From assembly GCA_004194705.1 (NCBI GenBank), contig SADC01001322.1, forward strand, positions 1 through 64,000: a DNA stretch of 64,000 nucleotides, given 5' to 3'. A program made the position numbers and the translations under genes. The DNA comes from Ditylenchus dipsaci. Its lineage: Eukaryota; Nematoda; Chromadorea; Rhabditida; Anguinidae. The notes under the pieces are model-generated. The model worked only from the letters and a program-made list of their open reading frames with translations. It had not been told where the DNA came from and made no database searches. Of this stretch, positions 11,417 to 21,940 are shown one piece after another. Each line of letters begins with the position of its first letter. Positions within the stretch are counted from its first letter, which is position 1.

Positions 11417-12420
11417 CACCTGGTTGGCCTAAAAAAGATTTTTATTTCAATTTAGACATATGTTAAACCTTGCTAGCATTTCTGTTTGACAGGACCAAAT
11501 ATACATTTGTAGCCACCCGGACCCCTATACCTGGGTACCACCTGTCAATCATGACCCGACACGCAATAAAAGTGGATTGTTTTTCACTTTGGCGGAGTTT
11601 CATTTTTATCGGCAGCCAGGTGGATATCCACCTAACCGAAGAATACCCAAGGCATTTCGCTTCGCGTAGGGGGAATCTCAATTAGGTAATAACAATGGGG
11701 TTTTTCTTAAATATTTCAAAAAAATTATTTTTCAGACCATCCAGGTGGATATCCACCTGACCAGGTGGTACCTACCCCATGTTCTGCGGTTTGGGTGGGT
11801 GAAAATGCACTTTCGGTCCTGTCAAACAGGTTTTTCTATAGCTTTTTGTACATGATAGGATCGGTTGTTGACGAACTTTTCCTTTTTCAGGTCATCCACG
11901 TGGATGTCCACTTCGCCAGGATGTGCCCACCCGATGTTTTTTTATTTTGATGGCAAAAATAACAATTTTAGTATTATCAAACCCAATTCTGTACAATATT
12001 TTATATCACAATAAGTGGTTTATTTTCGATTTTGAAAAAATTCTTATTTAGATGAATATCTCCCTGACCATGTGGTACCCACGCAGGGTTTTGGATTTGG
12101 GTAGCGAAGTTTGCAATTTTCATCCTGTTGAACCTACTTACCCACACAATTTTGGGTGAGGAAAGATGATTTGTTTTCGATTTTTAACAAACTTTAATTT
12201 CAAAAGCCAGCTACGGGCCCAGGTGGATATCCACCTGAGCCCAAGGTACCAACCCCGGTTTTACGGTCCGGATGGGTAAATCGCACTCTTTGTCCTATCA
12301 AACATAATTTCTCACAATATCTTACGTATTATAGGACTATTTTTTTTTCTAATTTAATTAACTTTTTCAGGTTGTCTAGGTGGTGATCCACCTACCCGAA
12401 GATACCCACTCAAATTTGGG
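11410..12420. repeat. Tandem satellite of about 155 bp with AGGTGGATATCCACCT
   Basis: The 16-bp palindrome or a degenerate form occurs at 11618, 11743, 11898, 12051, 12221 and 12378, spacing 125-170 bases. Most units have a pyrimidine tract ending TTTTTCAG just before it, then a GGTACC-containing stretch, GTTTGGGTGGGT and CCTATCAAAC. Single or paired units are scattered at 1485-1800, 27140-27240, 33480-33900, 36620-36680 and 60770-60960. Confidence 0.75.
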
Positions 12421-12454
12421 GTTTGGACCTTCAAGGTACAAAGAGTATAAAAAA

Positions 12455-12690
12455 TGATTCATGACCACTAGGATTCGAATATTCTGATAAAATGAATCAC
12501 CTCCACAGGGATTTGAACCTTGTAGATGAATTGAACGTAGATGAATTTACCGTCGCCCGTTAGTGAAATGAAAGGGAATGCAGAATTACAAATAAAAAAT
12601 TTGCACCAAAAAAAAGCCAATTTGTTCCAAAAAAAAGTTTTTTTGCCCCAAACAAAAGTCTTTTTGCCCCGAAAAAAAGTTGGCGCTACT
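12455..12690. repeat. Partial third copy of the inverted duplication
   Basis: Matches the part with CACCTCCACAGGGAT and GTAGATGAATTTACCGTCGC and the following CAAAAAAAAGCCAATTTG words. It stops where a G-run foldback begins. Confidence 0.7.
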
Positions 12691-12941
12691 GGCTTATACC
12701 CCTCCCCCCCCCCAAAACAGCTACTTTCTTATACCCCCCCCAATCCTCGGACCTACTGGCTTATATACACCCCCCCTCCCCCCCCCCCCCCCAAAAAAAA
12801 TCAAGTTTTTTCAGAGTGTCTGAAAATCATTTTTAAGTAATAATTTTGTCGTAAAAAGGCTAGAAAAGCAATTTAAAAGGGATTATGGGCTGTATTGGGA
12901 GGGGAAGGGACAAAACAGGGGCCACTTCTATAGTGCCTATA

Positions 12942-14143
12942 CCGTATAACCTCTATTAATCCCCACCCTCTGTTAAACCCCCACCCTCTAATAATCCCCA
13001 CCCCCCGAGAGGGGTCGAATAATAATCCCCACCCTCTAATAACCCCCCCCCCCTCCGATTTTCGAGGTGACCTTGCTGGTTTTTTTTAACATTTCACTAG
13101 TTAATTTCCATGTTAAAACTTAATGATTTTTTTTCACAAACGAGGCCTTGATCCAATAAAATTCAGCTTTCATTTCAAACACTATCGAACAGCTTATTTT
13201 CATTGATATTTTTGATAAAATCTAGTTTTCGTCAACATTCGGGGCTTATTTTTTAATGTCCTGCCAATCTCGACTTAGTTTTTTCTCTAATCTTGCAAAA
13301 AATGTCAAGGCCATTCAATTGGCCCACTTGGTTTAAAGCCCGCCATTTGTATATCCTCTGATCTATTGACGGATTTGTTGAAGGCACAAAGCAAATAATT
13401 GCGTTGATACTTAAAGAGAAATATCAAAACTAACCATTAAACAGTTTGACAATCACTTACCTCAGAGAATTCCTGTCGGGCTCAATCCACCCATTCCAAG
13501 ACGATCTCAAGCGCTGGCGGATCGCAGCCGCATAAATCGCAACCGTAAATTCGACTACGGAAATGAACACTGGGTAATGTACCGAAATGGTATAAAAAAC
13601 GAATGATATAATTATTTGTGTTCTAAGCATTTGCATTGCTAGGGTCGAAAAAACCTGTTCAACTTCTGCGATTGATAGATCACTAATAGTATGTACGGAA
13701 TATTGAAACTGGCGTTGCGTAGAGTGGAGAGACTCGGCATCGCTACCAAACGCAACGAGAAGGAATGGTGGGAAGACTTTCGCGCCACTAGGGCTTATGG
13801 TCTGGCTTTGTTGGAGAGCAGTTGTACAGCTGAAGTCGACTTTTGAACGCAAAGTAGCTTTCTGGATATACAAAATCATGTGAAGAAAAAAGTAAGCGAA
13901 AGGTGAGACGAAAATTAAGACGTCAAATACACGTAAGACAAAAATATAGGCGGAATTTTTAATTCCATAAATTAGAATTACAATTTTTAAAATAACGTTT
14001 TTAAAAAATTTGCGGCGCCTTCGGCGCTGAAAAGGTTGAAGTATAATCCCCCTCCCTCTATTAATCCCCCACCTCTAATAATCCCCCACCCTCCGAGGAG
14101 GGTTGATTAATAATCCCCTGGGGGATTAAAAGAGGTTATACGG
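12942..14143. mobile_element. CCGTA-type element of 1.2 kb, word CTATTAATCCCCACC
   Basis: Starts CCGTATAACCTC, ends GAGGTTATACGG, and is flanked by TA (12940-12941 and 14144-14145). The words CTCTAATAATCCCC and GTTAAACCCCCACC are repeated four or five times in each arm. The flanking sequence is contiguous at 3861-3900, where only one TA is present, so the TA duplication is directly visible. About 900 bases of non-repetitive sequence lie between the arms, including the frame described at 13253-13861. Confidence 0.8.
13253..13861 (-). CDS. Unrecognised two-exon frame with hydrophobic segment
   Basis: Exon 13461-13861 follows an acceptor TATATCCAG and ends at a donor GTAAGT. Exon 13253-13409 follows CTCTTTAAG and stays open for 52 codons to TAA at 13253. 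Joining keeps the frame and gives 185 residues. A hydrophobic segment (FVFYTISVHYPVFISVVEF and following) lies near residue 100, with basic and polar sequence after it. Base composition is more balanced than the flanks. No family was recognised. It sits inside the element at 12942-14143, so it may be an internal element gene, a captured host fragment or chance. No start codon is assigned, since the first exon seems internal. Confidence 0.35.
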
Positions 14144-14599
14144 TAAGTACCAAAGAGTATTAATTCTCTAAGTGTTGAAGTCACTTTCAAACCCAGCCAC
14201 ATGTGGTGCACGTAAAAGTATAAGTACTCGAGCTGATCAGACCGATCTGCCGGGTGGATCCTGATGGTTGACCTTTAACTTTTGGATGGCTGAGCCTCTG
14301 GCTCGTAGCCCCAGGCCTGAAGAGGGTGGAAAAACTTTTTAGAGGGTGGAAAAACTTTTTAGAGGGTGGAAAAACTTTTTAGAGGGTGGCCAGTATAAGC
14401 CAGTAGCGTCAAAAAGTTTTTTTGACCCAAAAAAGTCTTTTTGCTCGAAATAAAAGTCTTTTTGCTCCAGAAAAAAAGCTTTGTCCGTTTTGTCAAAGAA
14501 CAATTATTTTCGTGATAAATCGTGCCAAGACCAATTCTTACTCATTTGAATTTAATGTTAGATGACTTTTTGTCCACTTTAATTATTTGTCAGATAGTT

Positions 14600-15930
14600 T
14601 TTGTCCAGTTGTCGGTGTGCCATTTCTACGTGTAAGAGCAGTTTTTTATGCAAATTGGGTACGCTGAGCACGAATCCCATATCAGAATTTCAGGTTTCAA
14701 TTGCAAAAAAAAATTACGTCAAAAAAAAGTTAAGACGACTAGCAATCTTCAGAGGCTGTTCTGGTCTTACTTCTCCTCGCTTTTCCGGACATTTTTTGTC
14801 AGAAAGATGCAAAATTGTTTTTTCTTTCTGATGCACTAAAAATTAAGAGGTGCATGCCGATTTTCGATTTTTATGGCGGTTTTTTCACCAAAAGTTAACG
14901 TTTGAAAAACATTAAATTTTTGAAAAAACACTTTTTTCTGGCGAAATTCAAGACAGATTGTAGAGTTCTTGTGCTCCTTAGAAATAGCAACTAATTCTGC
15001 GTCGAATAAGTTTTTAAGCAAGTGTACTTTGTCAGATTTTTATTAAGTATAAATCGTTTTAAAAAGTGTGTTATTTTGGTGAGTACCAACTTCTGGAGCC
15101 ACAGCTCAGCGAAATCCATAGAAAAGGGGACGGGATTTAATGTTATCATGCTCAACACATCGTGGGCTTTCGTTTTAGTGCAAACACTCAATGTCGAATT
15201 TTCCGAGGGGTCGAGGTGCCTTTAATACAGGAACAAAATTACAAAACTTTTTTTTAAATCTCTTTTCTGGTTATTTTATGGCAAAATCGTTGCTTAAATT
15301 TTTTTTAGCAGTCCCGAAAAATTAGTTTTTGGGTCGGATGAGGGCTGTGATGCGTTGGCGAGTTTTGCGCTGGCGAGTTTTTGATGGCGAGTTTTTCTTT
15401 GGCGAGTTTTTGCCGTAGGCGAGATTAGACGTTGACGAGTTATGGCGTTGGCGAGTTGGTTGCGTACCACTTTTGTCATTTAGATTAAATGTTTTTTTAT
15501 TCAGGATAAATCTTGGATCTTGGGCACTTATTGGGTTGGGGCGGGTTTTTCACTTATTTAAAATAGTGTTTAAACGACTCCTAAGTAATTTTTATATGCT
15601 TAAAATGATAAAAAAATTATTTTTTTGACTTTTTTCCACACAAAAAATGGATTTTTTGAAAAATAAATTTTTTGACTTTTTGCCTTAGGGGACCAAGGCA
15701 AATTACCTTGTATTAAGGTATGCTACCCCGTTTTGGTCACTGGAGCTGAGCAAAAAGAGTCTCTTTATGCATTTTTCATCAAGAGTCCCCCCCTCCCCCC
15801 AAACCAATAAGTTCCGGATCTTGAGCTATTTTTTGGTATAAAAAACATTGTGAACTAAAAAACTTGAGTTTTGTCAAAAATTTAACGTGGATTTTGAATA
15901 AGTTCAATACATGTAGTTTATCCGATTTAG
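14600..15930. other. Gene-free repeat stretch; TTGGCGAGTT words
   Basis: No gene recognised. Between 15345 and 15462 imperfect copies of TTGGCGAGTTTT are spaced about 15-20 bases apart. A single arm of a G-run foldback lies at about 15525-15800 (CCTAAGTAATTTTTATA, CCCCCCTCCCCCC). Confidence 0.45.
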
Positions 15931-16118
15931 CTTCTGGGCAGTGCAAGGGCGGACCTTATTTCCAGTTCATCAAAATGCCAACTTTGATCGAAATTTTGGC
16001 AAAAAAGATTGTGGACTTATTGCCCATGAGCTTTTTCATGTACTTGGTAGGTGGCATGAGCATCAGCGAGAAGACAGGGATGATTTCATCTCTGTGTTCA
16101 TGGAAAATGTGCGTCCAG
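15931..16118 (+). CDS. Astacin metalloprotease, catalytic exon (partial gene)
   Basis: This exon encodes the zinc-binding signature of the astacin (M12A) family, HELFHVLGRWHEHQREDRD. It has the three zinc-ligand histidines, the catalytic glutamate and the HEHQR extension. Astacins are secreted or membrane-bound endopeptidases; the exon covers about 62 residues of a catalytic domain of roughly 200. It begins after an acceptor CCGATTTAG at 15930 and ends at a GT in CCAGGTAAAT with phase 1. A cysteine precedes the helix (KKDCGLIAHE), as is usual. No signal peptide or propeptide exon was found upstream within the window. A second, frameshifted exon lies at 20261. Either this is a gene with repeat-filled introns or a decaying copy. 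Confidence 0.7.
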
Positions 16119-16908
16119 GTAAATTTTTCATTATTAAAAATTCAACTAGAAATTACACAATTATATAGTATGATCAGTTGCGCCGAAATAACGCACAAAG
16201 ATGTTTTTTCACCGTTTCAGCGCCTAAAATGTACAGGAAACACGTTTTTAGGATTGGAAAGGCATTTTTAAAGAAATTTTAGTTTCACCAAATTTTTTCT
16301 TCTTGCCTTGGGGACCAAGGTAAACCACCTTATAAATCACCTCTGCAAAATAGGTGAGAAAAAAGTTCTCGAAACTTTTCAAAATTTAAATTTTGATAGA
16401 AGAGTCAGGGGATGAAATGGTCCCCAATTTTGTGATCTTCTTTTTTTGTACGTCATACAATGACAGTGATATTGCACTTTAGCAGTCCCAAGGTAATTTA
16501 GTAGTCCCATAGAACTTTAGTAGTCCATATATTCAATGTCCAAGATATATTCAATATTTTGACACGAGAACGGCCGATTGTAAGATTTGCTGATTATGAA
16601 ACAGAATTCAACGCTGAACACCATGATGTGGGTCCTTTTTGATTCAGTGATGGGTCACGTATGTGAAAAAAAGGGTCCGGAAGGTAACAAATTGTGCATG
16701 GTCAAAATCGAACTGGATACCCACAAGTTTTTAATTTATGCGCCATGATGGTGTATTAAACCAGTGTTTATAAGTTATAACATACTAAAATGACAGTCAA
16801 GAGTTTAGGTTCCCAATAGCACTAAGAATAGGCTTTTTTGATCTGTAAACTTAAGGTAACTCACCACTTGTTTGTTAGGGTAGGATTTTTAAAATCTTCT
16901 ACCTTGAC
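16119..16908. other. No gene seen
   Basis: The first part of the presumed astacin intron. A further acceptor-like site (CCGTTTCAG near 16220) is followed by a short open frame that does not resemble astacin. Repeats of AGCAGTCCCA/TAGTAGTCC type occur near 16480-16530. Confidence 0.35.
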
Positions 16909-17093
16909 CATAGTTGCACGACAGCAAAATTTCCAAATCTCGCCTCCGCCAGTCTCTTAAAATTTCCCCGCCTCCGCCGGCGGACACGTATCCACCGGCT
17001 AAATCGCTGCGCCTCCGCCGAGATAATTTTCGTAACCTTTTTCAAATGAAGCGAAATTTCAAAAATCAATTTTCAGCACATTTATTCAATATA

Positions 17094-18209
17094 CAGTCAA
17101 CCTCCATATAACGGCACGCTAGGGACCGGCCAAAGGTGCCGTTGTATAGAGGATGCCGTTATATAGAAGCTGCCGTTATTTCGATGGTAGGCTAACAAAA
17201 TTTCTCAAAGAGTGCCGCTATATAAAGGGTAATCCATAAGATAAGCTAGGTAGAAAGAAAAGTCTAGGAAATGTGAGAGCTCAAACTTGAGGGTTCATTC
17301 AGACGAAGGCAACAACAACGTTCGGAAAACAACTATTGAGCAGGCTTGAAGAAATCGGTGAGTCTGCTCGGCTTTTGCTTCTTGCTCCGCTCTTGATAGA
17401 AGGCTCCGTCGTTTCCATCGGTGAGGCGCAGTGTAACAGGATCATCGAAGTTCTTCTCCACGTAGTGATATTCATATCTGCTTGTCGATGCCTCCAAGCA
17501 CTTGCAGACCTTTCCAAGCCTCGAGAATCCATCAGATGCCTCTACAATTCCGGTTAATCCATCGTCGACCTAGGACATCCATAACAATTAGTTTGTACAC
17601 AGCGATTAGAAATAAGCATAAGACTCACCACATCGTTGGCTAGAAATGCCGCATGCCTAAAGCAGTTACTGATCGTCTCCGCCAACTTCTCCGATCCAGA
17701 CATGTTAGCGCCGACGAGGACGGTGATGTGTTCCTTGCTCTTTTTCCCAACGGAGCACTTCTCGCCTGTAATTCAGGAATAAATAAAAGTAAGAAATAAT
17801 TGGGAAATTATCCTAGAAATTAATTAATTCCTGCCATAAAACAGACGTTGAAATGCCTACCATCAACAGATCCCCGGCGACTGGAAGGTTTGACTTCGGA
17901 CTTGCTTGATCCACCGTAAAAGTGCCTCATCCAGCTAGGTGCTGTTATATAGAGGGTCTTTTTCCTAGTAGTGAAGGTTCTAGGGTGCCGTTGTATAGAG
18001 GGTGCCGTTGTATAGAGGGTGCCGTTGTATAGAGGGTGCCGTTGTATAGAGGGTGCCGTTGTATAGAGGGTGCCGTTGTATAGAGGGTGCCGTTGTATAG
18101 AGGGTGCCGTTATATGGAGGGCCTCTTCTTGGGATTTTTCTTCTTGGCCAACCAAATCGGTCTCAGGTGCCGTTATATAGGTGGTTGCCGTTATATAGAG
18201 GTTTGACTG
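17094..18209. mobile_element. pogo/Tigger-type element with transposase remnant, word GCCGTTATATAGAGG
   Basis: Starts CAGTCAACCTCCATATAAC, ends GTTATATAGAGGTTTGACTG, flanked by TA (17092-17093 and 18210-18211). The word GGTGCCGTTGTATAGAG is repeated in tandem eight times at about 17985-18118. Single copies occur in both ends. The interior carries minus-strand transposase exons that tie the CAGTC end class to pogo/Tigger elements. Confidence 0.85.
17333..17931 (-). pseudogene. pogo/Tigger-type transposase remnant, DDE core deleted
   Basis: Three pieces are readable. At about 17931-17850 a DEALLRWIKQVRSQ stretch matches the CENP-B-type helix-turn-helix (HTH_Tnp_Tc5), with a one-base frameshift before LPVAGDLLMV. 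Exon 17629-17765, between TTACAG and GTGAGT, has EKCSVGKKSKE and ITVLVGANMSGSEKL, the entry to the DDE_1 domain. It passes directly to ETISNCFRHAAF, which in this family lies near the end of the protein, so the catalytic middle is missing. Exon 17333-17569 is acidic and ends LTDFFKPAQ. The N-terminus is also missing, since iterated words begin right at 17932. The element could move only with help from another copy. Confidence 0.75.
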
Positions 18210-18431
18210 TAATCCTGTTAAACTTTGATGAAATGAGCCAAATTTAACAGACACACTAGATAAGAAACCAATTTGAAAAGGAATGCTAACCTTTTCAAAT
18301 TTTTAATTTTAGGTATAGTTTTATTAGAAATAGTTTTATTAGAAACCAAGTTCAAAAATACGTGCACAAGCTCAATAAATAAGTTTTTTTTAATTTGCGC
18401 GAAAAAAATTAAACAGGCGAGTATGCCCCTT

Positions 18432-18626
18432 TTAAAGGTTGGTTTTCGCACGTAGCGGCATGTGCAAAATTTTAATTGGCGGGGGACACTTCTCTTTCGT
18501 CTCTCACCGTACTCTTTTAAGTCGATCGAAATGGCTCATTAGAGTTAATGAGAGACGAAAGAGAAGTGTCCTCGGCCCATTCAAATTATGGTGATGCCCC
18601 TGCGCGCAAAAACCACGGTCCTTTAA
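18432..18626. mobile_element. TTAA-flanked MITE
   Basis: TTAA at 18432-18435 and 18623-18626, then AGGTTGGTTTTCGC and the partner GCGCAAAAACCACGGTCCT. Inside, GACACTTCTCTTTCGTCTC has its complement in the right arm. A close relative of the interior is at 61240-61400. Confidence 0.7.
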
Positions 18627-19104
18627 TGAATATCGCAAAAGATAATCCCGCTTTTTTTCGCCTTCCCTACCCTCGATCTTTCATATCTGCTCTTCGGCAG
18701 ACCTTCTTGACCATTGGACTATTGAAATTTAATTTTTTTAAGTTTATTAAATCAATTAATTTTCATTTATTAGTATTTTTTTGAAAAAATACTAATCGAA
18801 AAACAACAAAATTGAAACGAAAATTGCTCGCCGGCGGCGCCGCCTCCACCGCCATTTTTCGCTCTGCCACCGCCTCCGCCTGCGTTCGAAAACTTTTGCC
18901 GCCGCCTGGCGGCCCCGCCGGCGGCGCTCTTCTCTGTTGATGCTGTCATCTCTCGCTTTGCCCTAAGGTATCTTCTCTCTTTGTTCCTTTTTTTCAGCCC
19001 TCGTTTTCAGCCCTCGTTGGCGGCCCCGCCGGCGGGGCCGCCAGGCGGGGGGCGCAACTGTGACCCTGACATTCTACAAGCCATAACTTTGTGTAAAAAC
19101 AATA

Positions 19105-20117
19105 CCGTATTCGCTCTAATAGAATGACATGCTCTAATAAGCGCACATACTTGACTTTAAAGGACCATGCTCGTGCAAGGCCCAGCAATTGTTGAAATTT
19201 GAATTGGCGGGGACCCAAAAACATTTTTCGCTGCAAGACATTTTATTAAAAAAACATTTTTGTCGCTTTATTTTTAAATTCCCTCAAACCCAGCAATTAT
19301 GGTTGCAGCGAAAAGAATGAATTCTCAATTATACCCATGTCATTCAGCCGGGTCAGATCCCCAGGTTGAGAATGAGCTAGACCTCTTCGGAGTGTCGTGT
19401 GCTCTTAGTTTTGGATTTGACGAGCCTCAGGTTCGGTTGTCAGTTCGGGTGACTGGTTCCGTGACAGCATGTGACTGGGTGACTGGTTCTAGTCAGCGGT
19501 CACACAGGTTAGGGTAACTAGAAATTACGTTTTCCCGACAACCCTACAAAAGAGCAAGAGAATTTGAAAAGAATCGGTATGAACAGTCGGGTTTTACTTG
19601 TTCTGGCATCTTCGTTTTACAGACTGAGCAGCCACCTACAGAATGAAGACCGAGCCAAATGCTCGTCTAATCCAAAACTAAGAGCACACGACACTCCGAA
19701 GAGGACTAGCTCAATCTCAACCTGGGGATCCGACCCGGCTGAATGACATGGGTATACTTGAGTATTCATTCTTTTCGCTGCAACCATAATTGCTGGGTTT
19801 GACGGAATTCAAATTAAAGCGACAAAAACGTTTTTTAATAAAATGTCTTGCAGCGAAAAATGTTTTTGGGTCCCCACCAATTCAAATTTCAACAATTGCT
19901 GGCCTTGCACGAGCATGGTCCTTAAGGACCTATATCAGCCTAAAGTAAATATTCAGCAAATCCGTTTTTTGCGTTTTCTTAAACCTTACAAGCTCTACCG
20001 ATTCCGATTTTTCGACTTCGGATTTTCTCTCGAAAATTTCGAGATCGACCTCAAATTTTACCGATTTTGGAGGGTTGAAGAATAACTGGAAACGTTCTCT
20101 TATTAGAGGAAATACCT
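19105..20117. mobile_element. CCGTA-type element split by a TTAA element
   Basis: The left end CCGTATTCGCTCTAATAG is preceded by TA. The right end TTATTAGAGGAAATACC has lost the final GG. The middle has the family stretch with AAGCTCTACCGATTCCG. It is interrupted by the element at 19157-19925. Confidence 0.6.
19157..19925. mobile_element. TTAA-flanked element with long arms
   Basis: TTAA at 19157-19160 and 19922-19925, then AGGACCATGCTCGTGC on the left and GCACGAGCATGGTCC on the right (one base shorter). The arms continue as near-perfect inverted repeats for over 250 bases, through GCAGCGAAAAATGTTTTTGG and GAATGACATGGGTATA. Only about 180 bases in the centre are unique. No frame of interest was seen. 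Confidence 0.8.
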
Positions 20118-20260
20118 TATATACCCCAATGATCAAAAAGAAAAAAAAGGACAGGATCTCACTCTCATTTTTGCGATCCCCGTAAGGAATCATAGCGTTT
20201 TTGGAGAAAAAACTGTTAGAAAAAAAATCAAATCAAATACTAATGCCCGAAATTATTTAG

Positions 20261-20402
20261 ATTTGAAGGTTGAAGTGAAAAAAGCCAGAGGTGTGCGCCC
20301 AGACATTAATACGACCACAAAAGTGTTATGCACTACCTTCCACAATCCAGAGATGCAGACGGTAATTTGAAGACGATATTCCAGGCCAAAAACGGCGAAA
20401 AA
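20261..20402 (+). pseudogene. Astacin exon with SVMHY Met-turn, frameshifted
   Basis: The exon follows an acceptor AATTATTTAG and ends at AAAGTGAGT. Read in the phase left by the exon at 15931-16118 it gives a polar stretch up to RPDINTT. One reading-frame step away it gives YDHKSVMHYLP, then a stretch ending KNGEK. SVMHY is the methionine turn and fifth zinc ligand of astacins, normally preceded by YDY or YDH. The match straddling two frames indicates a small insertion or deletion, so either this copy is a pseudogene or the read has an error. The conserved order and strand relative to the first exon support one gene. No later exon was found. Confidence 0.55.
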
Positions 20403-21019
20403 GTGAGTATGCAATAATTATATTTTTACTATAGCGGTCTTTAAAACTTCTTAGAGATGTAACTAACAGAATAACAGGAAATACCTTTTCCGAAAAAAAT
20501 TGAACCATTTTTTGCGTGTTTTCAGGGTCCAAACCTGTGAAAAATGTATTTATTCGGGAGAAATTTTCGAATTTTTTCAACTTTTCTCGGAATCATGTCT
20601 AAGGTAAGTCTTCGCGCGCATCTCTAACCGCAGGGGACTTGGCTGGTTAGAGATGCACACACCGACATACTTAGACACAAATCACTCAAAAGTGACTCTT
20701 CAAACATTTTTTATTTACGGACTATGGATGATCACCCACTCATACTGACTGAGGATAAAACTAGCAGAAAAAATAGTAACACTATAGAATGACCACCCCC
20801 CCCCCCCCCCGATAGCGAAAAATTCACTTTCCCTCAAGGGGAAAAGACCCGTCTCATATGGTTTCTCATGCTCTGAAACGGCGCGGAAACACTTTGGGTT
20901 TTGAAAAATCGAAAAAAATTGATTTTCCTTGGTCCCCCAAGATAAAAAATTTAAAGGAAAATTAAAAAAAATATTTTTCGAATTCTCGCCAAAACATTTT
21001 TAAGGGAATAAGGGATGTA

Positions 21020-21518
21020 CAGTCGACTCTCGCTATAAGATACCTTTGTTATAAGATACCCCCCGCTATAAGATACCTCTCTCCTCAATTTGGTTGGCCG
21101 ATAGAGAAAGTCATGTAATTTTACTCTCGTATAAGATACTTTCTATATAAGATACCTCTCGCTATAAGATATCGCTTGAGAGTCACACAGACGTCAATTT
21201 GGCTTTCGATATAAGATACCATTGCAATTTTTTTTCATTTTTCCTCACGTTAGCATCTGATTTTTAAGAAAAAGCAATGGAGATAGCAGCTGTGCAATCA
21301 CATTAGGCGCGAGTTGGGTTTTTGCTCATGTGTTAATTTTTTTCTTATGTTTAAATGAAAAGTTTACTTAATAATACAATTGACTCTCGTTATAAGATAC
21401 ACGTGAGGCAGCTTTGGATACTTCCCCCTAATATAAGATACCTTGCTACAAGATACCTTCGCTATAAGATATCCCTGAGCTTGGTCCCATGGTGGTATCT
21501 TATAGCGAGAGTCGACTG
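21020..21518. mobile_element. pogo-type MITE, word CTATAAGATACC
   Basis: Starts CAGTCGACTCTCGCTATAAG and ends with the complement GAGAGTCGACTG, flanked by TA. The word TATAAGATACC occurs more than ten times. A GGTTGGCCGATAG stretch recurs in other pogo-type copies. The opposite arm of the host foldback (TA at 23751-23752) shows the site without the insertion. Confidence 0.85.
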
Positions 21519-21940
21519 TATTGGGAGGGGAAAGGAATAAATGGCAAAACCTTGAAAGAGCGAATTCTAGACTATTCCGGATGACTTACTATGTCTTTTA
21601 ACATGAGCCATGGCAAAAAGAGACCCTATTTGCATTTTATGATCAAGAGTGCTTATTGGAATAATGTCTAAGGTAAGTGAGTGCGCGCATCTCTAACTCT
21701 CAAGCCCCTGCGCCCCCGAAGGGGCCGCAGTGGCTTGGGGGCTTGGAGTTGAGATGCGCACACCCACATACCTTAGACACAAATCACTCGAAAGTGACTC
21801 TGGATGCATGAAAAAAACATGTATACCAGAGTTTATTTATACAGTAGGCCGCTGTATTCGAAACTTTGTTCAACATCTTCTTGTTAAAGGATCCTGGTTT
21901 TTGAACGCAGCGGCATCTCCAAATTTCGAGTTGGTGGGGG

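Larger units (their letters stand above)
12688..14394. repeat. Foldback element, G-run family, interrupted by a TA insertion
   Basis: The left end CTACTGGCTTATACCCC and the right end AGTATAAGCCAGTAG are complements. The word differs from the neighbouring family member at 3722 (CTACTCGGTTATAC). The arm sequence around the insertion matches 3850-4090. The last part has three tandem copies of AGAGGGTGGAAAAACTTTTT. Confidence 0.7.
10147..14625. repeat. 4.5-kb macro-foldback
   Basis: Sequence at 10147-10265 (CACACCGACAACTGGACAAA onward) returns inverted at 14503-14625. The enclosed 4.2 kb holds one copy of the inverted duplication, the 155-bp satellite, a G-run foldback and a TA element. A smaller palindrome at 10026-10155, built around AAGACAATAAA, adjoins the left arm. 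Relatives of it occur at 26090-26225 and 63280-63370. The interval 10266-10670 shows nothing recognisable. Confidence 0.65.
16909..19062. mobile_element. hAT-type element of 2.15 kb with nested insertions
   Basis: Left end CATAGTTGCACG, right end GGCGCAACTGTG. Flanking octamers ACCTTGAC (16901-16908) and ACCCTGAC (19063-19070) differ at one base. The arms are rich in CGCCTCCGCCGG-type words (16930-17010 and 18830-19050). It hosts a pogo-type element (17094-18209) and a TTAA element (18432-18626). Another left end of this family starts at 63973 and runs off the window. Confidence 0.65.

Noticed and set aside
16200..16270. A further astacin exon after CCGTTTCAG
   Set aside because: The frame ends after about 20 codons and does not match the astacin domain between the helix and the Met-turn.
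20521..20580. A third astacin exon after GTGTTTTCAG
   Set aside because: In the phase left by the previous exon it meets TGA after four codons and shows no astacin-like sequence.
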